Shown piece by piece: positions 1-7,338 of a DNA stretch of 15,924 nucleotides. Below the pieces are notes generated by a model. The model was not told the DNA's origin. It saw only the letters and a list, made by a program, of their open reading frames with translations, and did no database searches. The stretch spans positions 1 through 15,924 of the forward strand of contig JAITNU010000216.1 in NCBI GenBank assembly GCA_031290325.1. Reading direction: 5' to 3'. Every line of letters starts with the position of its first letter. The first letter of the stretch is position 1. The stretch comes from Treponema sp. GTDB taxonomy: Bacteria > Spirochaetota > Spirochaetia > Treponematales > Breznakiellaceae. A program made the position numbers and the translations under genes.

Positions 1-57
1 CGAATTTTTTGTAAGTATCCAGGTGGCCTCCTATTTTAGTATAAATATACAGATTAT

Positions 58-66
58 TGTTATAAT
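58..66 (+). promoter_or_regulatory. Extended -10 promoter for the DAACS-like transporter
   Basis: TGTTATAAT at 58-66 is a perfect extended -10 element (TG-n-TATAAT). No good -35 hexamer lies 16-18 bases upstream, which an extended -10 can tolerate. The start point would be near 73, giving a leader of about 95 bases before the ATG at 169. The rest of 1-168 shows no gene on either strand: ATGs in the first 80 bases on the minus strand hit stops quickly. Confidence 0.45.
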
Positions 67-168
67 TTTCATATAACCATGGGAAATTGAGCCGGGGAAC
101 GGGGCTGGGAACCGTAGCCTGCTGCAAAGCGGCTTGTCAGGGCTTCCTGAATACAGTATGCTCACTCC

Positions 169-1401
169 ATGAAGGTTTGGATAAAGCTCTTAATCGGTTC
201 GGTCTTGGGTCTGGTGCTGGGAGGTGTTTTGCCTTCAGATAATCAGACTATCGCGGATGCCCTGATGTGGTTTGAGAAACTGGCTATCAATATTGGGCGT
301 TATGCGGTGGTGCCTATCCTGGTTTTTTCCCTGATCATCGCGATTTATGAACTGCGTCAGGATAAGATTTTTTGGCGTCTTTTGTTCCGTTCCTGTCTGG
401 TGATGATTGGGGTTACCTTTGTAGTGATAAGTTCCGGGATTCTGGTCACCCTGCTCTTCCCCCCAGCCCGGATTCCGATTTTAATCGAAGAACAGGTTGA
501 AATCTTTTCTCTTGGGGGAGGGGAGAATATAAGCGCCTTGTTCCCTTCCAATATGTTCTCTGCCTTGGTAAGTGATGGGGTATATCTGTTTCCCCTTTGT
601 GTGCTTGCCTTCTTTTTCGGGATAGGGCTTTCCTATGATCGCAGTTATACCAAACCGGTCATTGCCCTGGTGGATGCCCTTTCCCATATTTTTTATTATA
701 TCGGGGCCTTTTTTTCCGAGATTCTGGGAGTGATCATCATAGCCCTCAGCGCATACTGGGCCTTCCGTTATCATAATATGATACGGGAAGATGGGTTCCG
801 GGATCTTATCCTCCTGCTGGGGATCTTCAGCGCGATTCTGGGGTTTATCATTTTTCCCCTGCTCCTCTGTGTGCTCGGTCCCAAGACCTATCCCTGGTCG
901 GTTGTATACGGTTCCTTTGGTCCGGCCCTGGCCGGCTTTTTCTCCGGGGACATAAACTTTACCTTTTCGGTACTGGTGCGGCATGTCAAGGAAAGTCTCG
1001 GGGTCCGCAGGAAGGTAAACGCCCTTACCCTCCCCCTTTTTACCATCTTCGGCAGGGCTGGTAGCGCTATGGTGGCGGTTATGGCCTTCATTGTGATTAT
1101 CAAGTCCTATTCAAGTCTGGAAATTACCATGACGGATATTTTCGCCATAGGGATCAGGGCCTTCATTATTTCCTTTCTCCTGGCCCGCCACCCTGGTGAC
1201 GCTGCCTATACGGCCCTGGCGGTTCTCTGTATGAATTATGGCCGCGGTTTTGAAGCGGGTTATCTCATCCTCAAGCCCCTCGCGTTCTATCTTATCGCGG
1301 TGGGTACCTTTCTGGATGTGATGATAGCCTCCATTGCGACGTATGCGCTGGCCAAAGTAAATGGGTTTCAGGAAGATAGGGGTGCCTGGCACTTTATATA
1401 G
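169..1401 (+). CDS. DAACS-family (dicarboxylate/amino acid:cation symporter-like) membrane protein, divergent
   Basis: A 410-residue, very hydrophobic protein with the DAACS (GltP/GltPh) layout: N-terminal helices (about 5-22, 42-60, 72-97), mid helices (140-155, 180-198, 214-236) and a C-terminal transport core. The segment 259-300 aligns with the HP1-TM7 region (VKESLGV..KV followed by LTLPL), and 325-391 aligns with HP2-TM8. The family's substrate and sodium motifs are not conserved. The serine-rich HP1 tip is replaced by S259-G-D-I-N-F, the TM7 NMDGT motif by F294-G-R-A-G, and the TM8 Asp/Arg/Asn set is reduced to D383 in GTFLDV. It may therefore carry a different substrate or ion, or act as a receptor or regulator. 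ATG 169 is the only possible start, because an in-frame TGA lies at 148-150; no clear Shine-Dalgarno sequence is visible. The gene sits alone, with its own upstream promoter and a new promoter directly after it. Family assignment is fairly secure; substrate unknown. Confidence 0.8.
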   Translation: MKVWIKLLIGSVLGLVLGGVLPSDNQTIADALMWFEKLAINIGRYAVVPILVFSLIIAIYELRQDKIFWRLLFRSCLVMIGVTFVVISSGILVTLLFPPARIPILIEEQVEIFSLGGGENISALFPSNMFSALVSDGVYLFPLCVLAFFFGIGLSYDRSYTKPVIALVDALSHIFYYIGAFFSEILGVIIIALSAYWAFRYHNMIREDGFRDLILLLGIFSAILGFIIFPLLLCVLGPKTYPWSVVYGSFGPALAGFFSGDINFTFSVLVRHVKESLGVRRKVNALTLPLFTIFGRAGSAMVAVMAFIVIIKSYSSLEITMTDIFAIGIRAFIISFLLARHPGDAAYTALAVLCMNYGRGFEAGYLILKPLAFYLIAVGTFLDVMIASIATYALAKVNGFQEDRGAWHFI

Positions 1402-1437
1402 CATTGCTATTGCGTGTTGACAAACTGAAAAAATTTC

Positions 1438-1467
1438 TTGACATAGTTGTGTATGCCCTCTTATACT
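1438..1467 (+). promoter_or_regulatory. Promoter of the hydrogenase-chemoreceptor gene
   Basis: TTGACA (1438-1443), an 18-bp spacer and TATACT (1462-1467) form a near-consensus sigma-70 promoter inside the short gap after the transporter. Transcription should start near 1474. A second TTGACA lies at 1417-1422 but has no good -10 partner. The placement excludes the upstream TTG (1447) and ATG (1453) as translation starts, because both precede the start point. Confidence 0.7.
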
Positions 1468-1494
1468 AATGTATCTACTTTCAGGGATAAGCTC

Positions 1495-3585
1495 ATGACT
1501 GATATAAAATTGCGTCCTGTTATTAAAGTTTTGAAAGATAAGTGTGTCAATTGTCACCGTTGCATCATGGTATGCCCCGTGAAGATGTGTAATAATGGTT
1601 CGGGAGATATTATTGAGCATCATAGTGAGTTATGTATCGGTTGTGGAGAATGTATTGAAGTGTGTACTCATCATGCCCGTATCGGTATTGATGATTTTGA
1701 GGTGTTCATGGAAGATCTCAGGACGGGAAAAAACATAGTCGCTATTGTGGCTCCTGCCATTGCCGCGAGTTTTGAGGGAAACTACCTCCAGGTCAATGGA
1801 TTGTTAAAATCCCTCGGTATTAAGGCGGTCTTTGATGTGAGTTTTGGTGCGGAACTGACGAGTAAGTCCTATCTTGACTATATGAAAAAGAAGCATCCCA
1901 AGACGGTCATAGCTCAACCCTGTCCCACGCTGGTTTCATTCATTGAGATGTACCGGCCTGAACTCATTGCCTACCTTGCGCCGGCGGATAGTCCCATGAT
2001 GCATACCATGAAGATGATTAAGCGGTACTATCCTCAGTATAAAAACCACAGAATCGCGGCTATATCTCCCTGTTATTCAAAACGGCGGGAATTTGACGAG
2101 GTGGGCATTGGGGACTACAACGTAACCTTCAAGTCCCTACAAGAGTATCTTAATCAAAAGCATGCCCGGATTACCTCGTACCCTGCGGTGGAGTACGATA
2201 ACCCTCCGGCGGAACGGGCGGTCCTGTTTTCAAGTCCCGGGGGACTCATGCGGACTATGCAGCGTTATGACGATGATATAGTGAGTAAGACCCGGAAAAT
2301 AGCCGGAGCTCCCGGGGTCTATCAATACCTTGCCTTGCTTGCGGAAGCCTTTAAGAAGGGAGAGTCGCCGATTTACCAGTTGGTGGACTGCCTTAATTGT
2401 GAACTGGGGTGTAATGGTGGACCAGGTACGGAAAACCAGGGAAAACACCCGGATACGGTGGAATGTATGGTGGAACGGCGGAACCGAAAGGTACAAGAAC
2501 AGTACCGGCCCAAGGGCTTGTTTGGCGCCTTGTTTGGCAGGAAGAAGCTTGAAAAGCTCCTGAACGCCTATTGGGAAGCAGGTCTGTATGGGCGATCCTA
2601 TACCGACCGGTCAGCGATATTTAAAAAGATGGTTGTCAATCCTACCCAGGATCAAATCAGAGCCACGTATAGCAAGATGCATAAAACGAAACCAGCGGAC
2701 ATTCTCAACTGCGGTGCCTGCGGGTATAAAAGCTGTGAACAGATGGCAGTGGCCATTGTCAATGGTCTCAACAAACCGGAAAACTGCCGGCATTATATTG
2801 ATGTTGAGAAATCTCTGATAAGCGAGCGGAGTGAACGGACGATAAAGGAAACCATTGACCGGGTCCTGGGTCATGCGCTGGAGGAGATGCATCAGACAAT
2901 AGATGGCATAAGTTCTTTATCTGCAAAAATCAATGAAACCGCCGACTATGTGTTGCAATCCTCTGTGGCTATTCAGCAAATGGTAGAAAACACCCGGTCA
3001 ATAACCACGAACCTGGAACATAACGCCGAGGCAGTGCTGCGGCTGAATGAATCTTCAACAACAGGTAAAGACCGGCTGCATAAAGTAGGGGAACTGATCG
3101 CCGAGGTAGCGGTCCAATCTGACGCGCTTATAGAAGCCTGTAGGGTAATCGGCGATATTGCCGACGAGACCGGTGTGCTGGGTATGAACGCGGCCATTGA
3201 AGCGGCTCACGCAGGGGATGCGGTGGGCAAAGGCTTTGCGGTGGTGGCAGTAGAAATACGGAAACTGGCTGAAAGTTCCGGTCATCAGGCAGGGGAGATT
3301 TCCAAGAACCTGAAAACGATTAAATCCCTGGTCGATACTTCCAAAGAATCTTCAATAATGGCGCAGAATCAATTTGATACCATGGCATCTATCATTCATA
3401 CGGTAAACACCGAAGAGATCGGTATCAAGAATGCGATGGAAGTACAGAGTGCCGGCGGGACTCAGGTCATTCAGTCTTTAAATGAAATAAATACGCTCAT
3501 AGCCAGGGTCAAGGATGCATCTTCTTCTCTTCTGACTTCGGGGAAGGCGATAATCGCAGACATCCAATCACTCAAAGCCATGTAG
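1495..3585 (+). CDS. Soluble [FeFe]-hydrogenase-like / methyl-accepting chemotaxis fusion protein (putative H2 or redox sensor)
   Basis: A 696-residue protein with no membrane segment. In order: a 2[4Fe-4S] ferredoxin (C17, C20, C23, C27; C47, C50, C53, C57); an iron-hydrogenase H-domain (about 75-330) with L1 QPC143PTL, L2 SPC193YSKRRE and L3 C299LNC302ELGC306NGGPG; a 4Fe-4S domain (C406GACGYKSC414, C431); and a chemoreceptor signalling helical hairpin (about 470-696) with its tip at N565AAIEAAHAG and GKGFAVVAVEIRKLAESS. The four cysteines expected to hold the H-cluster [4Fe-4S] are present (143, 193, 302, 306), but the proton-shuttle Cys position before C143 is Pro142. Such fusions are known as putative hydrogen sensors in anaerobes, including treponemes. 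I infer that it relays H2 or electron-carrier state to CheA/CheW. The ATG at 1495 is preceded by AGGGA and lies just after the predicted start point. The 3' end overlaps the convergent mutY remnant by 18 bases. Confidence 0.88.
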   Translation: MTDIKLRPVIKVLKDKCVNCHRCIMVCPVKMCNNGSGDIIEHHSELCIGCGECIEVCTHHARIGIDDFEVFMEDLRTGKNIVAIVAPAIAASFEGNYLQVNGLLKSLGIKAVFDVSFGAELTSKSYLDYMKKKHPKTVIAQPCPTLVSFIEMYRPELIAYLAPADSPMMHTMKMIKRYYPQYKNHRIAAISPCYSKRREFDEVGIGDYNVTFKSLQEYLNQKHARITSYPAVEYDNPPAERAVLFSSPGGLMRTMQRYDDDIVSKTRKIAGAPGVYQYLALLAEAFKKGESPIYQLVDCLNCELGCNGGPGTENQGKHPDTVECMVERRNRKVQEQYRPKGLFGALFGRKKLEKLLNAYWEAGLYGRSYTDRSAIFKKMVVNPTQDQIRATYSKMHKTKPADILNCGACGYKSCEQMAVAIVNGLNKPENCRHYIDVEKSLISERSERTIKETIDRVLGHALEEMHQTIDGISSLSAKINETADYVLQSSVAIQQMVENTRSITTNLEHNAEAVLRLNESSTTGKDRLHKVGELIAEVAVQSDALIEACRVIGDIADETGVLGMNAAIEAAHAGDAVGKGFAVVAVEIRKLAESSGHQAGEISKNLKTIKSLVDTSKESSIMAQNQFDTMASIIHTVNTEEIGIKNAMEVQSAGGTQVIQSLNEINTLIARVKDASSSLLTSGKAIIADIQSLKAM

Positions 3586-4395
3586 CTCGGAAATCTGGTA
3601 CATCCCCCCTGCCTCGGCGACCATGGACTCCTTTTCCAGGGCTTGCAGGGCTTCATACAGATCCGTTTCTTCAATACCGGTACGGATATGGAGTGCTTCA
3701 GCATCCGCAGGCCCTTGGGTAACCAGGGATTTTATAATGCGCCCCCGGCGCTGCCGAAAGGAACCCTCAAAGCGGCTCTGCTTGGTATAGTGGGCGCTTC
3801 TCCTGCCTGGATTAACCGTTATTTTCTTTAACGCCGCCCCGTAATCCATGAGTGCCCAGTACCATTTCCGGGGGTTTTCCCGGTCCAGGGCCGCATCGAG
3901 GATGGGGATAAGCTCCACGTCCTTCACCCCTTCCTGGTCTTGAAAAAAGCAATGCAGTACCACCGTCCGAATGTTTGTCTCAATGAAAATCGCAGGATAA
4001 TTATAGGCAAAACAGGCGATGGCCCCTGCCGTATAGGCGCCGATGCCCGGAAGCTGGAGGAGTTCCTCCGGGGTGCCAGGTACCGTGCCGCCCTGCTGTT
4101 CCGTAATGATCCGGGCACATTCCCGGAGATACCGGCACCGGCGGTTATACCCCAGGCCGCTCCATTCCCGGAGGGCTTCTTCCAAGGATGCCTGGTTTAA
4201 GGCTTCCGGGGTGGGCCACCGGTTCATCCAGCGTTCCCACTAGGGGATGACCCGTTCGGTCTGGGTTTGCTGCAGCATGAATTCAGAAACCAGCACCCCC
4301 CAGGGCGCAGGAACTGCTCTCCAGGGGAACATCCGCCCTGCACCTTCGTAGTGGGCATAGACGAGGGATCTAAAGTTAGAAGTGAGTAGGGCCAC
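3568..4395 (-). pseudogene. mutY: A/G-specific adenine glycosylase-like (MutY family) gene interrupted by an in-frame TAG
   Basis: Read from GTG 4395 (GGAG at 4404-4407, 8 bases upstream) the frame gives FPWR (codons 23-26), the MutY active-site segment SEFMLQQTQ with catalytic Glu at codon 38, then VIP and a TAG at codon 52 (4240-4242). It continues without frame change into WERW, LREWSGLGY, the HhH motif LPGIGAYTAG (about 115-124) and FIETNIR (E139, where E. coli MutY has D138). Full length would be 275 residues. The segment WYWALMDYGA..NPGRRS..YTKQS lacks the usual four-Cys cluster, so this is a cluster-less MutY-like subfamily with a C-terminal winged-helix-like end. The open part after the stop (ATG 4227, 219 residues) lacks the catalytic Glu and would not remove adenine. 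Two bases separate the start from the cmk stop. A true nonsense mutation, readthrough or a sequence error are all possible. Confidence 0.8.
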
Positions 4396-4397
4396 TA

Positions 4398-4943
4398 TTA
4401 TAACTCCGCCACTTTTTTGATGATGAGGTCGGTGATGTGAGCCGGTTCGATGGTATCAGTGTCGATGATGAGGTCTGCAAAGGCATAGTCATCGTTGTCA
4501 ATTTGATAAATCCGCAGATACCGTTCATGGTCCTGCTGGTCCCGTTCCCTGGTGAAAGCTGCCACGGATTCCAGGGTTCCCCCTTCCCGGTTCATGATCC
4601 GCCGCGCCCTGGTTTCGGGCTGTGCCTTGAGGTATACCTTGCAGTCCGCTTCCGGGAGCATCCAGATGGCAAGCCGGGAACCGAGCACACAGCCGCCATC
4701 CTCCTGTGCCAGCCCAACCTGACGGCTGTCCACCTCCCGGTCCCAGGCATCATTCCCTGCGGCCAGGAACAAGACCTCCTCCAGGCTGATGCCCTGCTCC
4801 TGCGCTAAGGATCTGAAGGTAAAATTAATAAACCGGAGTCCCAGGGCTTCGGCTACCATACGGCTTACGGTGGTGTTTCCACAGCCGCTTTTCCCCGACA
4901 CGGCGATCCGTACCGGCCGCTTCACGTTCCCGCACTCACTCAT
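4398..4943 (-). CDS. cmk: Cytidylate kinase, archaeal-like short type
   Basis: A 181-residue kinase expected to phosphorylate CMP/dCMP with ATP in the cytoplasm. The P-loop is SGKSGCGNTTVS (16-27). It aligns with the archaeal-type CMK loop (SGPPGSGTTT), in which the Walker A lysine is also absent, rather than with the 220-residue bacterial Cmk. Further family marks are ISLEE, the DREVDSRQ segment (CMP side), GSRLAIWMLPEAD (lid approach), KAQPETRARRI, RERDQQDHERY and the terminal DDYAFADLIIDT. The ATG overlaps the yicC stop as ATGA and has GAGG 8 bases upstream inside yicC, so translation is probably coupled. It lies in the murC-yicC-cmk-mutY cluster. Family confident; substrate inferred from family. 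Confidence 0.85.
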   Translation of the reverse strand: MSECGNVKRPVRIAVSGKSGCGNTTVSRMVAEALGLRFINFTFRSLAQEQGISLEEVLFLAAGNDAWDREVDSRQVGLAQEDGGCVLGSRLAIWMLPEADCKVYLKAQPETRARRIMNREGGTLESVAAFTRERDQQDHERYLRIYQIDNDDYAFADLIIDTDTIEPAHITDLIIKKVAEL

Positions 4944-5839
4944 TCCACATTCCTCAACTGCTCCCGGACCTTTTCCAGGGCGTCCTTCATATCCACCACC
5001 GCCCGGCTCACTTCCAGAATGGGGGTCTTTGCCCCGATGGTGTTGATTTCCCGGTTTATCTCCTGACAGAGAAAATCGAGCTTCTTCCCAGGCCGGGGAT
5101 TCCGCTCGGTCTCAGCCCTGAACTCCGTAAGGTGGGAAGCAAGCCGGGATATCTCTTCTGATATAGTATACTTCATGAGGAGCACCGCCGTCTCTGCGAA
5201 CATGCGGTTTTCATCAATAGTAATAGGACCCCCTGCATTTGATTGGCTCAGGAGTTCGGCAAAGCGGCTGCGGATGTTCTCCTGGATTGCTGATTCCAAG
5301 GCGGGCGCGTGGGCCGCAATGTCCCTAAGCGACACCTCAAGCACGGCGATATGGGATAAAATATCCGCCTCTGTGTGTTTCCCCTCCCGAACCTTTTCCG
5401 CGTCAAACTGATCCGCCGCAGTCTGCAGCACCGGCTCAATGCGCTTCCAGTACCCCGTGTCATCCCGGTCCTTTTCAATTTCCAGCACTCCTTCCATCCC
5501 CAGGATCAGGTCCAGGCTCGGCGCTTCATCACGATCCAGGGTTTCAGCCACCACCTGCATTGCCTCGGCGTAGGCCTTGGCCGCTTTCCTGTTCACCGAA
5601 ACGGAGATAGGCGCCTCATGTTCTCTGAGGTGTACGCTGATTTCAACCTTTCCCCTGCCGCACCGGGAGGCCATGTACTCCCGGATACCCGGTTCCAGGG
5701 CCGAAAGATAGGGGGGCAGGTTTACCGAGACTTCGAGAAAGCGGCTGTTGTACCCCTTTATCTCCACCGAGAGGGATGTTTCCCGCTCTGCCGCATCCCT
5801 CTGTACTTCCCGGTACGCATAACCGGTCATGCTTTTCAC
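4940..5839 (-). CDS. yicC: YicC-family endoribonuclease
   Basis: A 299-residue protein of usual family length. It begins MKSMTGYAY, the family's signature N-terminus, and ends with the conserved DUF1732 block KLDFLCQEINREINTIG (about 248-264) followed by the ISRAVV-like segment, VDMKDALEKVREQ and NVE. YicC/YloC proteins are cytoplasmic hexameric endoribonucleases linked to small-RNA and mRNA turnover. The start is GTG at 5839, overlapping the murC TGA as GTGA, with AGGAG 7 bases upstream inside murC. The GTG is preferred to the ATG three codons later because it gives the standard family N-terminus and spacing. It is coupled upstream to murC and downstream to cmk (4-base overlap). Confidence 0.9.
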   Translation of the reverse strand: MKSMTGYAYREVQRDAAERETSLSVEIKGYNSRFLEVSVNLPPYLSALEPGIREYMASRCGRGKVEISVHLREHEAPISVSVNRKAAKAYAEAMQVVAETLDRDEAPSLDLILGMEGVLEIEKDRDDTGYWKRIEPVLQTAADQFDAEKVREGKHTEADILSHIAVLEVSLRDIAAHAPALESAIQENIRSRFAELLSQSNAGGPITIDENRMFAETAVLLMKYTISEEISRLASHLTEFRAETERNPRPGKKLDFLCQEINREINTIGAKTPILEVSRAVVDMKDALEKVREQLRNVE

Positions 5840-7278
5840 GCTGCCGCTCCTTCATAAAACCCCAGCAGGGCCTTGCCGAGTTTCCAATTATCCCCTGCTC
5901 CCATGGTGAGGAAGAGGTCCCCAGGACGGAGTATCCCTTTTACCATATCCACAGCAGCCTCCGGTTCTTCAACATAGTATACATTATCCCGCAACGCACT
6001 GGTTTTTTTAAACAAGGTTTCCCCGGTAACCCCTCCTGAGTAACACTCCCGTGCGGAAGCATAGATCTTATGGAGGATCACGATGTCTGCCTTCTCAAAG
6101 GCTGCGGCAAACTCATCCAGGAGGGCGGCGGTCCTGGTATACGTGTGGGACATGAAGCTGAGGATGAGCCGTCGCTGAGGGTAAAAATCTTTAAGTCCTT
6201 CCAGGGTGGTCCGCACTGCTGTAGGATGATGTCCGTAATCATCCATGAATAAAATACCTCCCGCTTCACCCAGGATTTCCGAGCGCCGCTTGGACCCTCT
6301 GAACTCCTCAAGGGCCTTTCGTACTTTTTCCCGCTTCTCTTCATTCCACCGGTCTTCATTCCTCACCAGGGAATCGGTCAAGGCAAAGGCCGCCGCCACA
6401 TTCAGGGCGCTATGCCGTCCGGGAATACGCAGCTTCAAGACACCGGGAACCCCTGCAAGGCACAGCATAACCCGTTCATCTGCCAGATGATAGGATCGTA
6501 TCCTGAAATCCCCAGAGGCGCTGAATCCGTAGGGGATAAACGTAATCCCCCGTGCTTCCCGCTCCAGGGTTTCCGCAACTTCCGCAGCTCCCGGATCATC
6601 GGCGCAGTAGATGAGTTCTCCTCCTGCAGGCAAGAGCCGCCCGTATTCGAGGAAGGCATCCCGGATAGATCCGTAGGTGGGATAATAATCCTGATGATCC
6701 GATTCCACGCTGGTTAACACGATACGCCGGGGGTGAAACGAGAGGAAATGCCGGCGGTATTCACAGGTTTCCGCCACAAAGTACCGGTTTCCCAGGTTGA
6801 GGGTGGAACGCCCTCCAAAGGCGCTCACCGCGCTTCCCGCGAGGATTTGAGCCTGAACCCCTGCGCCCCGCAGGAGGGTCCCGGCCAGGGCGGTGGTGGT
6901 GGTCTTCCCGTGGACCCCGGCAATGCCGCAGGCGTCAAAACCGGCGGAATAGGCCCCCAGGGCGTCGGTGTATTTGATGATAGGAATACCTTGCCGGGCA
7001 GCTTCCGCCATTTCCGGGTTGGTTTCAAAGGAATAGGCCGCCGAATAGATGACCAGGTCCGTATCCACACCCAGGTGTTCCCGGGCAAAGGATTCATGAT
7101 AGGGTATCCCCAAGGTTTTGAGGATTCCATCGGTATAAAAGACCTCGTCCCGGTCGGAACCGGAAACCCGGAGTCCCGCGTTATGCAGGAGTTCCGCCAA
7201 GGCGCACATACCCGTCCCCTTGATGCCGATAAAATACACTCCAGCGTCTTTCCGGGACAGGATTTTCTGAACATCCAT
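5836..7278 (-). CDS. murC: UDP-N-acetylmuramate--L-alanine ligase
   Basis: A 480-residue Mur ligase that adds L-Ala to UDP-MurNAc with ATP, the first amino acid step of cytoplasmic peptidoglycan precursor synthesis. From ATG 7278: the N-terminal UDP-binding motif GIKGTGM (18-24), the ATP loop GVHGKTTTT (K125), the central-domain segment ESDHQDYY, and the C-terminal domain with DDYGHHPT, SHTYTRTAALLDEFA, VILHKIYASARE and the closing TMGAGDNW. These favour MurC over Mpl. The frame is open to a GTG at 7323 (495 residues), but that codon has no ribosome site. ATG 7278 has AGGA 12 bases upstream, slightly far, so the start is uncertain by 15 codons. It lies 60 bases after the protease gene and overlaps yicC by 4 bases. 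Confidence 0.92.
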   Translation of the reverse strand: MDVQKILSRKDAGVYFIGIKGTGMCALAELLHNAGLRVSGSDRDEVFYTDGILKTLGIPYHESFAREHLGVDTDLVIYSAAYSFETNPEMAEAARQGIPIIKYTDALGAYSAGFDACGIAGVHGKTTTTALAGTLLRGAGVQAQILAGSAVSAFGGRSTLNLGNRYFVAETCEYRRHFLSFHPRRIVLTSVESDHQDYYPTYGSIRDAFLEYGRLLPAGGELIYCADDPGAAEVAETLEREARGITFIPYGFSASGDFRIRSYHLADERVMLCLAGVPGVLKLRIPGRHSALNVAAAFALTDSLVRNEDRWNEEKREKVRKALEEFRGSKRRSEILGEAGGILFMDDYGHHPTAVRTTLEGLKDFYPQRRLILSFMSHTYTRTAALLDEFAAAFEKADIVILHKIYASARECYSGGVTGETLFKKTSALRDNVYYVEEPEAAVDMVKGILRPGDLFLTMGAGDNWKLGKALLGFYEGAAA

Positions 7279-7338
7279 GGGATCATGGTATCCTGGAGCG
7301 GTTCCTTTTGGCAACAGTGTCACGTTACATTGGGGTGT

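Noticed and set aside
4240..4242. Genetic code change or pyrrolysine at TAG
   Set aside because: TAG terminates three other genes in the window at their family-typical ends, and no pyl genes or insertion structure are seen.
7323..7331. Start-stop ATG-TAA on the minus strand just before the GTG alternative start of murC
   Set aside because: It is about 14 bases from the nearest GAGG, too far for efficient initiation; most likely chance.
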